Source: Chitinophagaceae bacterium
GTDB lineage: Bacteria; Bacteroidota; Bacteroidia; Chitinophagales; REEL01
NCBI GenBank assembly: GCA_007695095.1
Contig: REEL01000070.1
Coordinates: 1 to 32,445 of the forward strand
Direction of reading: 5' to 3'
DNA length: 32,445 bases
The notes under the pieces are model-generated. The model searched no databases, was not told the origin of the DNA, and worked only from the letters and a program-made list of their open reading frames with translations. This document shows, piece by piece, positions 1 to 7,769 of the stretch. Position 1 is the stretch's first letter. Every line of letters starts with the position of its first letter. The position numbers and the translations under genes were made by a program.

Positions 1-109
1 CATCTGAATGAAGAAATTAGAAATTAGAATGTTACTAAAATTAATCGGTTTCTTTACTTTTTTCCTGATGCAGTATTTATATATTATTTTCTTTCAATTT
101 ACTTCACTA

Positions 110-136
110 TTCGATTGTTCGAATGTTCGAATGTTC
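110..136. repeat. Short 8-bp tandem repeat TTCGAWTG, 3.4 copies
   Basis: Units at 110-117 (TTCGATTG), 118-125 and 126-133 (both TTCGAATG), then a partial TTC at 134-136. It lies just upstream of the 5S-like remnant. A similar small duplication of AGAAATT is at 12-29. No function is visible; it looks like low-complexity intergenic DNA. Confidence 0.6.
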
Positions 137-165
137 TATTATTTTAAAACCCTGATTCTGTAAAT

Positions 166-265
166 GTTGGTAGATGCATGCAGCAAATTAAAAACTACTT
201 CATGAAACAAAAATATAGAACCGGGTGACCCGTTGCAAAAAATAGGAGAGTAGGTCGTCGCCAAC
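166..265 (+). pseudogene. Degenerate 5S rRNA-like remnant
   Basis: The 3' part carries the highly conserved 5S rRNA end GGAGAGTAGGTCGTCGCC at 245-262, preceded by a short hairpin at 222-232 that resembles helix IV. GTTGG at 166-170 can pair with CCAAC at 261-265 as a helix I closing stem, giving about 100 nt, slightly shorter than a normal 5S. The 5' half lacks the expected loop C signature (CCGAAC followed by the AGAAGT-like stretch), and no 23S sequence lies upstream within the window. I therefore read it as a truncated or decayed copy. A strongly divergent functional 5S is less likely. The 3' match is direct; the pseudogene status is inference. Confidence 0.55.
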
Positions 266-277
266 CCTTTAAAGTAA

Positions 278-309
278 AAGCCTGTAGCTCTAAGTTACAG
301 GCTTTTTTT
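278..309 (+). terminator. Rho-independent terminator after the 5S-like remnant
   Basis: AAGCCTGTAGC pairs with GTTACAGGCTT around a five-base loop (TCTAA), and a run of seven T follows. The stem is about 11 bp with one wobble. On the minus strand the same hairpin is followed by a shorter T run, so it may also stop transcription leaving the Nudix gene that ends at 329. Confidence 0.75.
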
Positions 310-328
310 ATGTATACACTCTAGCTTT

Positions 329-919
329 TTAAATTATGATGTGAGCATTAGATACACTTAACAATCCGGCAATCACTGTTTTAGCATCTGCTACTCTACC
401 ATCAGAACAGCTTTTGTAAAATTCTTTTACCGGGATTTCAACGGTTTCAATATATTCATTTTCTGTTTCAACGCCGGCTGTTTTTTTAATTTCAATATCC
501 TCATCTATTAGTCCCAGATAGATAAATATCTTCTCAGATGTATATCCCGGTGAAGGAAATATTTCTGTCAAAAAAATTAAGTTTTCTTTCTTTAGCCTAA
601 TCCCTGTCTCTTCTTTTAATTCCCGAATAGCTGCCTGTTCCGGTGTTTTATCATGACTATCTACTATACCGGCAACAGCTTCAAGCAAGGGCTCTTTAAT
701 TCTGTCATTTACTGCATATCGGAATTGAGATACTAAGATTATAGTTTTTCTGATTTTATGGTATAGTAAGACACAGACAGCATCCTTTTTATCAATTTTT
801 TCTCGCTTATATTCAACGGTTTTCCCGCCCGGCAATTTATGCTTGATACTTCCCTCTTTGATTTTTAAGTATCCACTATATACTATACCTTCTTTTTCAA
901 GTTCTATATTTTCTGCCAT
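329..919 (-). CDS. Nudix hydrolase, ADP-ribose/sugar-nucleotide pyrophosphatase type
   Basis: A 196-residue cytosolic hydrolase that probably cleaves nucleoside diphosphate sugars such as ADP-ribose or GDP-mannose. The Nudix box is complete: G-x5-E-x7-RELKEETG, beginning near residue 83 (AGIVDSHDKTPEQAAIREL then KEETGI). The catalytic glutamates of REx2EE are present. The N-terminal beta-rich domain and the phrase FPSPGYTSEKIFIYLG after the box are typical of the ADP-ribose pyrophosphatase/NudK branch. It ends close to the hairpin at 278-309. It is separated from the upstream lipoprotein gene by 54 bp and may be cotranscribed with it. The exact substrate cannot be read from sequence. Confidence 0.9.
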   Translation of the reverse strand: MAENIELEKEGIVYSGYLKIKEGSIKHKLPGGKTVEYKREKIDKKDAVCVLLYHKIRKTIILVSQFRYAVNDRIKEPLLEAVAGIVDSHDKTPEQAAIRELKEETGIRLKKENLIFLTEIFPSPGYTSEKIFIYLGLIDEDIEIKKTAGVETENEYIETVEIPVKEFYKSCSDGRVADAKTVIAGLLSVSNAHIII

Positions 920-973
920 AAGAATTTAATGTTTTAACTTTCTAAAAACTAAAAACCCTTGTCTGCTTTAAAA

Positions 974-2299
974 TTAGTCAGGAAAAATAATGGACTTTCT
1001 GCCTGTAATGTTAACTCCTTTAAGACCTGATTGATATTTTTTATTAATACTACTTACAATTTCATTTATGATAAGCCCATATCCTCTGTGAGTGGGATAT
1101 AAGCCATCTAAAGAGAAAAACTGCCCGGTTAGATAATCAAAGTTAAAATCAATTCCTTTTTCCAGATATCCACTTCCAATTTTTTTAAACAAAGCATGAA
1201 AATCAACTAATGCATAGTTATATTCTAATGCAATGCGATTCAGTTCAGCATTATACTGATTGATTCTGTTTTGTAGAAATTGTTGCTCTTCTAAGTCTAA
1301 GTAGTATTGGGTAGGTAAAGGGGATAAGGAACCGAGAAAATTACACTTAACTCTTTCTAAAGGTAATGAAAAAAGAATAAAATCATTTTCAGTTGCAAAT
1401 CTATTTCCTTCAGCATTTTTTCCTTTTAGCAGAAAAGGATTATTCCCTTTTTGATAATCATAATTTAGAGGTGATACTTGAGTTAATAGTTGAGCTTGCT
1501 CTTCATCTAATTCAAGACCATTCCATTGAACTACATGAAAAAAGGGAAAGTCAAGTACGTCCGGAATTGTTGCTATTGCCCCAAAATTATTTTCAGTATA
1601 AATACTATCAAGCAATACCTCTACTGCATTAGCAAATTCAGCAGGGGAGAGAAGACTTTGAAGTGAACCTTTGAGTATATTGTCAACTATCATTTCTGTA
1701 CCTATATTCAGATATACAAAGTCTGCTGTAAAGTCTGCCAGATAGTGTAAAAAAGATTGAATTGTATCATTAAAAAAGCTTTGAACAAAGGGTTTTTGAG
1801 AAATATCAGCAAATACAAAAGGGTCAATAAAAATATCAGGTGTTAAACCCGGTAAAGAAATATTATTTACAAAGGTATTTTCAGCAGGAGAAAACCAATT
1901 TCCGGCGGGTATGTCCTTTTCTATTTTACGAGGGAAAGTAATGGTATCTCCAAGGCAGTCAACCCATTCTTCCAGATTAAAAGCAGAATGAAAAACACTG
2001 TCAGTAAAACCAATTTTTAAGTCTGATTCTAATTCAGCAGAGTTTATGTTTGAAATACCAATGCTTGCGAAAGCATTTATGATACCTTGAGAAGGACTAT
2101 TATTCATATCATCTTCTGAAAGAGCAGCATTAGATAAACCGGCTGAATAAGAATCTCCGATGATTAATACATTTTGAACATCCAAATCTCCGGAGAAGGG
2201 GTCTGTGCTTTCAATTTCAGGAGTGCAAGAAAGTAAGTACAGAGCAGTAACAGTAAATAAGCATTTTTTCATCTTTTGGTATGTATGTTTAAAGTTCAA
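974..2299 (-). CDS. SGNH/GDSL-like outer-membrane lipoprotein, possibly catalytically degenerate
   Basis: A 441-residue lipoprotein. The N-terminus ends in a lipobox (LYLLSC, Cys25), and a second Met at residue 10 would give a more typical short signal peptide (start at 2272). Just after it is the SGNH block I motif IIGDSYSAG with the nucleophile Ser. The C-terminus has the family ending SLDGLYPTHRGYG, but where relatives normally carry DGxH the His position is Tyr, and a His occurs three residues later. The central block where GNND is expected reads YLNIGTEMIVDN. It lies 2 bp after the FadL porin gene, clearly the same operon. The pairing suggests handling of lipids or other hydrophobic substrates at the outer membrane. 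Whether it still hydrolyses anything is uncertain. Confidence 0.8.
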   Translation of the reverse strand: MNFKHTYQKMKKCLFTVTALYLLSCTPEIESTDPFSGDLDVQNVLIIGDSYSAGLSNAALSEDDMNNSPSQGIINAFASIGISNINSAELESDLKIGFTDSVFHSAFNLEEWVDCLGDTITFPRKIEKDIPAGNWFSPAENTFVNNISLPGLTPDIFIDPFVFADISQKPFVQSFFNDTIQSFLHYLADFTADFVYLNIGTEMIVDNILKGSLQSLLSPAEFANAVEVLLDSIYTENNFGAIATIPDVLDFPFFHVVQWNGLELDEEQAQLLTQVSPLNYDYQKGNNPFLLKGKNAEGNRFATENDFILFSLPLERVKCNFLGSLSPLPTQYYLDLEEQQFLQNRINQYNAELNRIALEYNYALVDFHALFKKIGSGYLEKGIDFNFDYLTGQFFSLDGLYPTHRGYGLIINEIVSSINKKYQSGLKGVNITGRKSIIFPD

Positions 2300-2301
2300 T
2301 T

Positions 2302-3546
2302 TTAATAAAAGAAAGAAAGTCCAAAACTTCCAATAAGGGCTTTCCCTTTATAACTGCCTCCCAGTCCTGCATAATTAAGCTCAGTTTTTTCAGTTCTTTG
2401 CATAGTTTCGGTATACAAAACACTTAAATCTGCCATAAGTGATTTGCCTAATTTAAAACTTAAGCCGGCACTAAGACCAATTCTATCTGAATCAGGTGTT
2501 TCAGGGGATAAAAAATTATCCTGCACAGGAGTCATGTCAAAATAGGTTCCAAAACGTATTATTAAATTATTAGCAGGTTTATAACTCCCTCCAAATCGAA
2601 AAGCAAAATTATTTTTATAAAGGCGGGGTTCTCTGGTATCATTTAAAACGCTTGTTGTATTTTCAAATTGAACAATTAAAGAGTCATAGGATGACCAGCC
2701 GGTATAATTTAGATCAAAGTTTAAGCTAAATTTTTCACTTGGTTTAACTTGAATACCCAAACCGGTATGAAAAGGTAATCGTAATCTGGTAGAAATATTT
2801 CCATCAGGAAAAGAATCTCTCAAAAGTGCAGGAACATTAAAAGTAGCAGTACCATCATTAGGCGCTACATCTACATTTGATATAAATGAAACGCCCAGAT
2901 TTATAAAATCGTTTAAATCATAAAAAATACCTGCATTAAACCCCCAACCTATAGCATTGCCTTCCAACAAGACTTCTCCGTCAGTCATATCATTAATAGC
3001 TAAGGGTATATCTTTTCTTATTAAAACATCTCCGTAAGCCAATATTGGCCCAAGACCGATGCCTAATCTTTCAGTAACTTTATAGCTAACTGTAGGCTGA
3101 AAATAGAATGTTTTTAAATCTATCTCACTGGTAACAAAGCGACCCGGCCAATGGTCCTGCCAATCCAAATTGTTTCCGAAGGGATTGTAAATTCCCATTC
3201 CGACTCTCCATCTGCTTGTTGAGTCTAGTGCCCAGTCTCCATAAAAATATAAAGGGAAAGAGTTCCCATATTCATTAGTATATTTTTGTCCTGAAATTTC
3301 ATCTTCAAATTCCATTCTTAAATCTACTAAACTGAAACCGCTTATTATAGAGCGCTTGGGGTTGTGAACTAAAGAACCCGGATTAAAATATATTCCGGAT
3401 GCATTTTCAGCATTTGCTATTCCGGTATGCCCCATGGCAATATTTCCGGCTGCATTTAAAGAAATTTGAAATCCACCGGCTTTTAATGAAGTTGAAGTCA
3501 CCTGTAATATAATCAGTAAGATTGCAAACGATAGGTAATACTTCAT
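2302..3546 (-). CDS. OmpP1/FadL-family outer membrane transport protein
   Basis: A 414-residue beta-barrel protein with a Sec signal peptide (cleavage likely after LKA, near residue 23). The mature start GGFQISLNAAGNIAMGHTG followed by ENASGIYFNPGSL is the hallmark N-terminal plug region of FadL/TodX porins, which import long-chain fatty acids and other hydrophobic molecules. Many alternating aromatic strands follow, and the protein ends in Phe-Tyr (GLSFFY), a typical outer-membrane barrel terminus. The SGNH-like lipoprotein gene follows after 2 bp, so the pair is one transcription unit. Substrate is not known. Family call is firm. Confidence 0.92.
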   Translation of the reverse strand: MKYYLSFAILLIILQVTSTSLKAGGFQISLNAAGNIAMGHTGIANAENASGIYFNPGSLVHNPKRSIISGFSLVDLRMEFEDEISGQKYTNEYGNSFPLYFYGDWALDSTSRWRVGMGIYNPFGNNLDWQDHWPGRFVTSEIDLKTFYFQPTVSYKVTERLGIGLGPILAYGDVLIRKDIPLAINDMTDGEVLLEGNAIGWGFNAGIFYDLNDFINLGVSFISNVDVAPNDGTATFNVPALLRDSFPDGNISTRLRLPFHTGLGIQVKPSEKFSLNFDLNYTGWSSYDSLIVQFENTTSVLNDTREPRLYKNNFAFRFGGSYKPANNLIIRFGTYFDMTPVQDNFLSPETPDSDRIGLSAGLSFKLGKSLMADLSVLYTETMQRTEKTELNYAGLGGSYKGKALIGSFGLSFFY

Positions 3547-3651
3547 GTTTTAATATTTTAGGATATTCAATGTGAAACCGGTTTTCAGAAATTTATATAA
3601 GTTAATATTATGAAGATAATGTTTTTTATAAATTGCATCTAACTTGAAAAA

Positions 3652-3667
3652 ATTTCTTTAAAGAAAT
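3652..3667 (-). terminator. Palindrome after mazG, possible weak terminator
   Basis: A perfect 16-bp AT-rich palindrome (ATTTCTTTAAAGAAAT) begins 2 bp beyond the mazG stop and is followed on the minus strand by a T run (complement of A 3647-3651). It has only two G-C pairs and no unpaired loop bases, so termination activity is doubtful. Confidence 0.3.
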
Positions 3668-3669
3668 GG

Positions 3670-4458
3670 TCAATTTTTTTTCAGTTTTTTAGCTTCATTC
3701 CAAAGGTTATCCATTTGGTCGAGTGTCATATCATTAAGATTTAAACCACTATTTTCTGCCTCTTTTTCAATGTAACTAAATCGGCGGATAAATTTTTTAT
3801 TAGTTTTAGTAAGTGCATTATCCGGATCTACTCCTATAAATCTTGCATAATTTACTAAAGCAAAAAGTATATCTCCAAACTCTTCTTCCAGTTTTTCTAC
3901 TCCGGCATTTTCTTTTCGGGCCTCTTCAAGTTCATCTATTTCTTCTTTAACTTTTTCCCAAACTTGTTCTGTTTTGTCCCACTCAAAACCAACTTTTGCA
4001 GCCTTCTCCTGAATTCTTTGTGCTTTAATTAGACTCGGTAGTGATTGAGGAACACCACTTAAAACAGATGTCTTTCCTTCTAAAAGCTTAAGTTTCTCCC
4101 AGTTTTTTTTAACATCTTCTTCATTTTCAACCCGGGTTTCGCCATATACATGTGGATGTCTTCTAACAAGCTTCTCTGAAATTTCATTCAGTACTTCTGT
4201 TATATTAAATGCCTTTTCTTCTTGCGCAATTTTAGCATAAAAAACGATATGGAGCATAAGGTCACCTAATTCTTCTTTTACACCGGGTAAATCATTATTT
4301 ATAATTGCATCTGAGAGTTCATATAATTCTTCTATAGAAAGAGGCCTGAGCGTTTCCATGGTTTGTTTTTTGTCCCAGGGACACTTTTCCCTCAGCTCAT
4401 CCATAATGATAAGTAACTTTTCAAAAGCTTGACTTTCTTGAGTTTTATTTATTTTCAT
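3670..4458 (-). CDS. mazG: Nucleoside triphosphate pyrophosphohydrolase MazG
   Basis: A 262-residue cytosolic enzyme that hydrolyses (d)NTPs to monophosphate and pyrophosphate, cleaning the nucleotide pool. It has both MazG domains of the long form: the first opens with CPWDKKQTMETLRP and carries the metal-binding EEL-x-EL and KEELGDLMLH motifs; the second has WEKVKEEIDELEEA and EEEFGDILFALVNYAR. Length fits E. coli-type MazG (about 263 residues). The start is the only good Met in frame. Divergent from the nqrM-like gene, whose promoter begins 7 bp upstream of the mazG start codon. No clear minus-strand promoter was found. Confidence 0.95.
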   Translation of the reverse strand: MKINKTQESQAFEKLLIIMDELREKCPWDKKQTMETLRPLSIEELYELSDAIINNDLPGVKEELGDLMLHIVFYAKIAQEEKAFNITEVLNEISEKLVRRHPHVYGETRVENEEDVKKNWEKLKLLEGKTSVLSGVPQSLPSLIKAQRIQEKAAKVGFEWDKTEQVWEKVKEEIDELEEARKENAGVEKLEEEFGDILFALVNYARFIGVDPDNALTKTNKKFIRRFSYIEKEAENSGLNLNDMTLDQMDNLWNEAKKLKKN

Positions 4459-4464
4459 TGCAGC

Positions 4465-4498
4465 TTTGTTTTTCAGTTGCTAAAATACGTTATCTTTG
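4465..4498 (+). promoter_or_regulatory. Bacteroidota-type promoter for the nqrM-like gene
   Basis: A TTTG element at 4465-4468 and a perfect TAnnTTTG -7 box (TATCTTTG, 4491-4498) are separated by 22 bp, close to the 19-21 bp reported for Bacteroides promoters. Transcription would start near 4505, leaving a leader of about 65 nt before the ATG at 4572. It supports the plus-strand reading of this interval. Confidence 0.55.
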
Positions 4499-4571
4499 CT
4501 TTCCTTTTCGAAATTCAATGAACAAGAAGATTGAAATTGGTGTTGTATAAACAAATAAAAGTACAAAACTT

Positions 4572-4784
4572 ATGCTGACAACAATATTATTTACAATTAT
4601 TACAGTTTCATTAGCGATTGGAATGATTTCTCTGCGCCTGATTTTTGTTAAAGATGGAGAATTCCGTGGGACTTGTGCATCGAACAATCCTATGTTAAAA
4701 AATCAGGTAGGGGATTGTAGTGTTTGTGGTAAAAAAGCAGAAGAACCTTGTCAGGGGGATGAGTTAGATAGAGTAAAAGGTTAA
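4572..4784 (+). CDS. nqrM: NqrM-like Na+-NQR maturation protein (DUF539)
   Basis: A 70-residue membrane protein: one N-terminal transmembrane helix (residues 2-26), then a short tail with four cysteines (35, 49, 52, 60; GTC, GDCSVCG and EPC). One helix plus four conserved Cys is the known plan of NqrM, which is required for assembly of Na+-translocating NADH:quinone reductase, probably by delivering iron to the NqrD/NqrE site. The gene is convergent with apbE, whose product flavinylates NqrB and NqrC; nqrM and apbE are neighbours in other bacteria too. The bases TTAA at 4781-4784 supply the stop codons of both genes. The nqrA-F genes are not in the window. The overlapping minus-strand frame (4490-4687) has no family features. 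Assignment is by recall of the family pattern, not by search. Confidence 0.75.
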   Translation: MLTTILFTIITVSLAIGMISLRLIFVKDGEFRGTCASNNPMLKNQVGDCSVCGKKAEEPCQGDELDRVKG

Positions 4785-5833
4785 ATTTCAATAATCAAAT
4801 CACTCATTTTTTCAGTCATCATCACTTCAATTTCACCGTTCTCTCCCAAATAAACCAATAAAGCCTCCAATATAGGATTCGATTCGATTAATTCGAACGC
4901 TTTTTCGTGTCCTAATACCATAGCTGCTGTGGCATAGGCATCAGCTCTCATTGCATTGTCGGCTATTACAGTAATGCTCAAAAGTCGGTTAGTTTCCGGG
5001 AAGCCTGTTTTTGGATTCAAAGTGTGACCTATTTTTTCACCATTTATCTCATGATAATTTCTATAATTACCGGATGAAGCAAGAGCACTATTATTTAACT
5101 CAATTATGCTTTGAAATTCATTATCATCATTTCCAAATTCTGTAGTAGGTTTTTCTACTCCAATACGCCAAACTCTGTCATTAACATTTTTTCCCATAGT
5201 GCGAACTTCGCCACCAATTTCAACCATAAAATTTTGTATTCCTCTACTAACTAAGTAGTCAGAAACTACATCAACACCATATCCTTTAGCTATGGCACCA
5301 AAATCAAGAGATACGTTTGGATGTTTTTTTCTTAGTACCAATTCCTGATTGGGGTTAAAATGATAATCAATGAGATCGAGTCCCGTAAATTTCAAAATGC
5401 TATCTACAGAAATAGTATCCTTAAGACTCAAGTTTTTATAAGCGTCTTCAAACCCAAAGCCCCAATAATTAACCAAATTCATAACAGTAGGATCAAAAGC
5501 ACCTGATGATTGTACATAAACATCAACACTTTCCATAAAAACTATCTGGAAATGGAGATCTACAGCATGCCAGTGGGTAGTGTCTTTGCTTTTATTGAAA
5601 ATGCTGATTATAGAAGTATCAATATAGGTTGACATAGATTGATTTACAACTCTTAATACAGAGTCTATACCTTCCTGATAAGAAACCGGTTGCCCCGGCA
5701 TAACATACTTAATATCGTAAGTGGTGCCCATTGTCCTGCCGTTAATCTCAATTTGTGAGGGCCTGTCTTGTTGAGAGCAGGAGTTTAAGCTTAATATAAA
5801 AAGGAGAAAAGGAAAAAGAATGCGATTGTTCAT
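4781..5833 (-). CDS. apbE: FAD:protein FMN transferase ApbE
   Basis: A 350-residue lipoprotein (lipobox LSLNSC, Cys19) facing the periplasm. It transfers FMN from FAD to Thr/Ser of target proteins such as NqrB, NqrC and RnfG/RnfD. Family landmarks in order: the GRTMGTTYDI start, MSTYIDTSIIS, SGAFDPTVMNLVNYWGFG, VSLDFGAIAKGYGVD, EIGGEVRTMG, ASSGNYRNYHE with GHTLNPKTG, and the metal-site ADAYATAAMVLG near residue 300. Length is normal. It lies 11 bp after the ABC ATPase gene, so both are likely cotranscribed. It converges on the nqrM-like gene, pointing to Na+-NQR as a target. Confidence 0.95.
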   Translation of the reverse strand: MNNRILFPFLLFILSLNSCSQQDRPSQIEINGRTMGTTYDIKYVMPGQPVSYQEGIDSVLRVVNQSMSTYIDTSIISIFNKSKDTTHWHAVDLHFQIVFMESVDVYVQSSGAFDPTVMNLVNYWGFGFEDAYKNLSLKDTISVDSILKFTGLDLIDYHFNPNQELVLRKKHPNVSLDFGAIAKGYGVDVVSDYLVSRGIQNFMVEIGGEVRTMGKNVNDRVWRIGVEKPTTEFGNDDNEFQSIIELNNSALASSGNYRNYHEINGEKIGHTLNPKTGFPETNRLLSITVIADNAMRADAYATAAMVLGHEKAFELIESNPILEALLVYLGENGEIEVMMTEKMSDLIIEI

Positions 5834-5844
5834 TTAGGGATAAT

Positions 5845-7638
5845 TTACAGATTTCTATTCAGGACTCTGGCTTTTATTTCTTCAATATTGCCTTTAGGTA
5901 TTGCATCTACTAACTTTTTAGTATACTCACGTTGAGGATTATTATATATATCATCAGCTTTACCCATTTCTTCAATTTTTCCCTGGTTCATTACGATCAT
6001 TCTGTCGGACATAAATTTCACAACTGAAAGGTCATGAGAGATGAATATATAGGTGAATTTAAACTCCTCTCTCAATTCAATTAAAAGATTTAAAACCTGA
6101 GCCTGAACAGATACGTCCAAAGCAGATACAGACTCATCACAAACGATAAAGCTTGGGTTAAGTGCAAGAGCTCTGGCGATACATATTCTTTGGCGCTGGC
6201 CACCTGAAAATTCATGAGGATACCTGTTAAACTGGTCTGCTTTTAGGTTTACTTTTTCCAGTAAATCAATTACTTTTTGCTTTCTTTCTTTTTGACCGCT
6301 ATACAATTTATGAACCTCCATTGGCTCCATAATTGCATCTCCTATTGTCATTCTGGGGTTTAAAGATGAGTAAGGATCCTGGAAAATAATTTGCATTTCT
6401 TTTCTCAGTTTTGTTAATTCACTTTGAGAAACATCAAGAATATTTCTGCCTTTGTAAATTACTTCACCACCAACCGGGTCGACCAAACGTAAGATAGTTC
6501 TTCCTAAAGTAGTTTTTCCACAACCTGATTCCCCAACAAGTCCGAGCGTCTCTCCCGGATAAACATCAAAGGTAACATCATCTACTGCTTTCACATGTTC
6601 CAAAACTTTTCCAAAAAAGTTTGTTTTAGAAGGGAAATAAGTTTTTAAATTTCTGACACTTAATACCGGTTCGTCCTGCATAAGTTTATCATATCTTTGA
6701 GCGGTATGTTCAGAAGTAACCTCAACTTCAGCAAGAACTTTTTCAAGGTCAGACTCAAGTTCAATAATATTCCCCTCTTCATCTTCTTTCATAAAGTCAG
6801 AAACAGTAGGTAATTTACTGTATCTTTTGCCCAGAGGTGGTCGGCAGGCAAGTAGTCCTTTTGTATAAGGGTGTTGTGGATTGCTAAAAACATCCAAAAT
6901 ATCTCCGGATTCTACGATATTACCCTTGTACATAACGATAACTTTATCAGCAATTTCAGCTATTACACCCAAATCGTGCGTAATAAACATCATACTCATT
7001 TCTATTTCATCGCGCAACTCTCTCATTAGTTCAAGAATTGTAGCCTGAACAGTAACATCAAGGGCAGTTGTAGGCTCATCGGCTATCAGCAGACTTGGAT
7101 TGCAGGACATAGCCATCGCAATCATAACTCTTTGTTTTTGTCCACCGGAAAGTTGGTGTGGATAAGCTTTGAAAATTCTTTCCGGGTCCGGCAATTTTAC
7201 TCTTTCGAAAAGGGCTTTAACAAGATTTTTTGCCTCATTATAAGATTTCTTTTGATGCAAAATAATTGCTTCTGCTACCTGATCGCCACAGGTAAAAACC
7301 GGATTCAGAGATGTCATGGGTTCCTGGAAAATCATAGAAACATGATTTCCCCTGTACTTTCGCATGACTTTATCAGGTGCGCTAACCAAATCTAAAACTT
7401 TTCCGTCTTTATGATGAAAAAGTATCTCACCATTTGTAATTCTTCCGGGTGGGTCAGGAATTAATCGCATAACAGATAGAGAAGTTACAGATTTACCTGA
7501 ACCGGATTCTCCTACTATTCCTAAGGTTTCACCCCTTTTTAAAGTAAAACTTACGTCGTTTACTGCTTTAACAATCCCTTCTTCTGTACTGAATACAGTT
7601 TGTAAGTCTTTTACTTCTAATAACAATTTATCGCTCAT
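5845..7638 (-). CDS. Duplicated peptide-type ABC transporter ATPase (DppD-DppF fusion type)
   Basis: A 597-residue cytosolic protein with two complete ABC cassettes, like GsiA/YejF, which energise uptake of oligopeptides or related solutes. Cassette 1: Walker A GESGSGKS at residues 43-50, signature LSGGQKQR, Walker [13 protein letters not shown]. Cassette 2: Walker A GESGCGKT near residue 368, signature FSGGQRQR, Walker [13 protein letters not shown]. Each is followed by the oligopeptide-ABC C-terminal motif ([16 protein letters not shown]). An acidic linker of about 60 residues joins them. Cassette 2 has DES where DEP is usual; the catalytic Glu is kept. No permease or substrate-binding gene is in the window. 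It is followed at 11 bp by apbE. Confidence 0.92.
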   Translation of the reverse strand: MSDKLLLEVKDLQTVFSTEEGIVKAVNDVSFTLKRGETLGIVGESGSGKSVTSLSVMRLIPDPPGRITNGEILFHHKDGKVLDLVSAPDKVMRKYRGNHVSMIFQEPMTSLNPVFTCGDQVAEAIILHQKKSYNEAKNLVKALFERVKLPDPERIFKAYPHQLSGGQKQRVMIAMAMSCNPSLLIADEPTTALDVTVQATILELMRELRDEIEMSMMFITHDLGVIAEIADKVIVMYKGNIVESGDILDVFSNPQHPYTKGLLACRPPLGKRYSKLPTVSDFMKEDEEGNIIELESDLEKVLAEVEVTSEHTAQRYDKLMQDEPVLSVRNLKTYFPSKTNFFGKVLEHVKAVDDVTFDVYPGETLGLVGESGCGKTTLGRTILRLVDPVGGEVIYKGRNILDVSQSELTKLRKEMQIIFQDPYSSLNPRMTIGDAIMEPMEVHKLYSGQKERKQKVIDLLEKVNLKADQFNRYPHEFSGGQRQRICIARALALNPSFIVCDESVSALDVSVQAQVLNLLIELREEFKFTYIFISHDLSVVKFMSDRMIVMNQGKIEEMGKADDIYNNPQREYTKKLVDAIPKGNIEEIKARVLNRNL

Positions 7639-7769
7639 AAAATCAGATTAAGTATAAATAGCAAATTAATGCGTTAATATTGATGCTTATTAATTGAGGG
7701 TTAAAATTAAATGTAAATTTAGCATTACCAAAATTTTAGCCTAAAAGATGGTTTCCAATTTCCAATTTT

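Noticed and set aside
1-165. 23S rRNA end upstream of the 5S-like sequence
   Set aside because: The sequence is AT-rich low-complexity DNA with small repeats and has no recognisable 23S 3' end.
4490-4687. Minus-strand ORF (65 aa) opposite the nqrM-like gene
   Set aside because: It overlaps the plus-strand gene that has the four-Cys NqrM pattern and its own promoter; the minus product has no recognisable features.
5845-7638. Two separate ABC genes joined by a missed frameshift
   Set aside because: The reading frame is continuous across a charged linker, and fused two-cassette peptide ATPases are well known.
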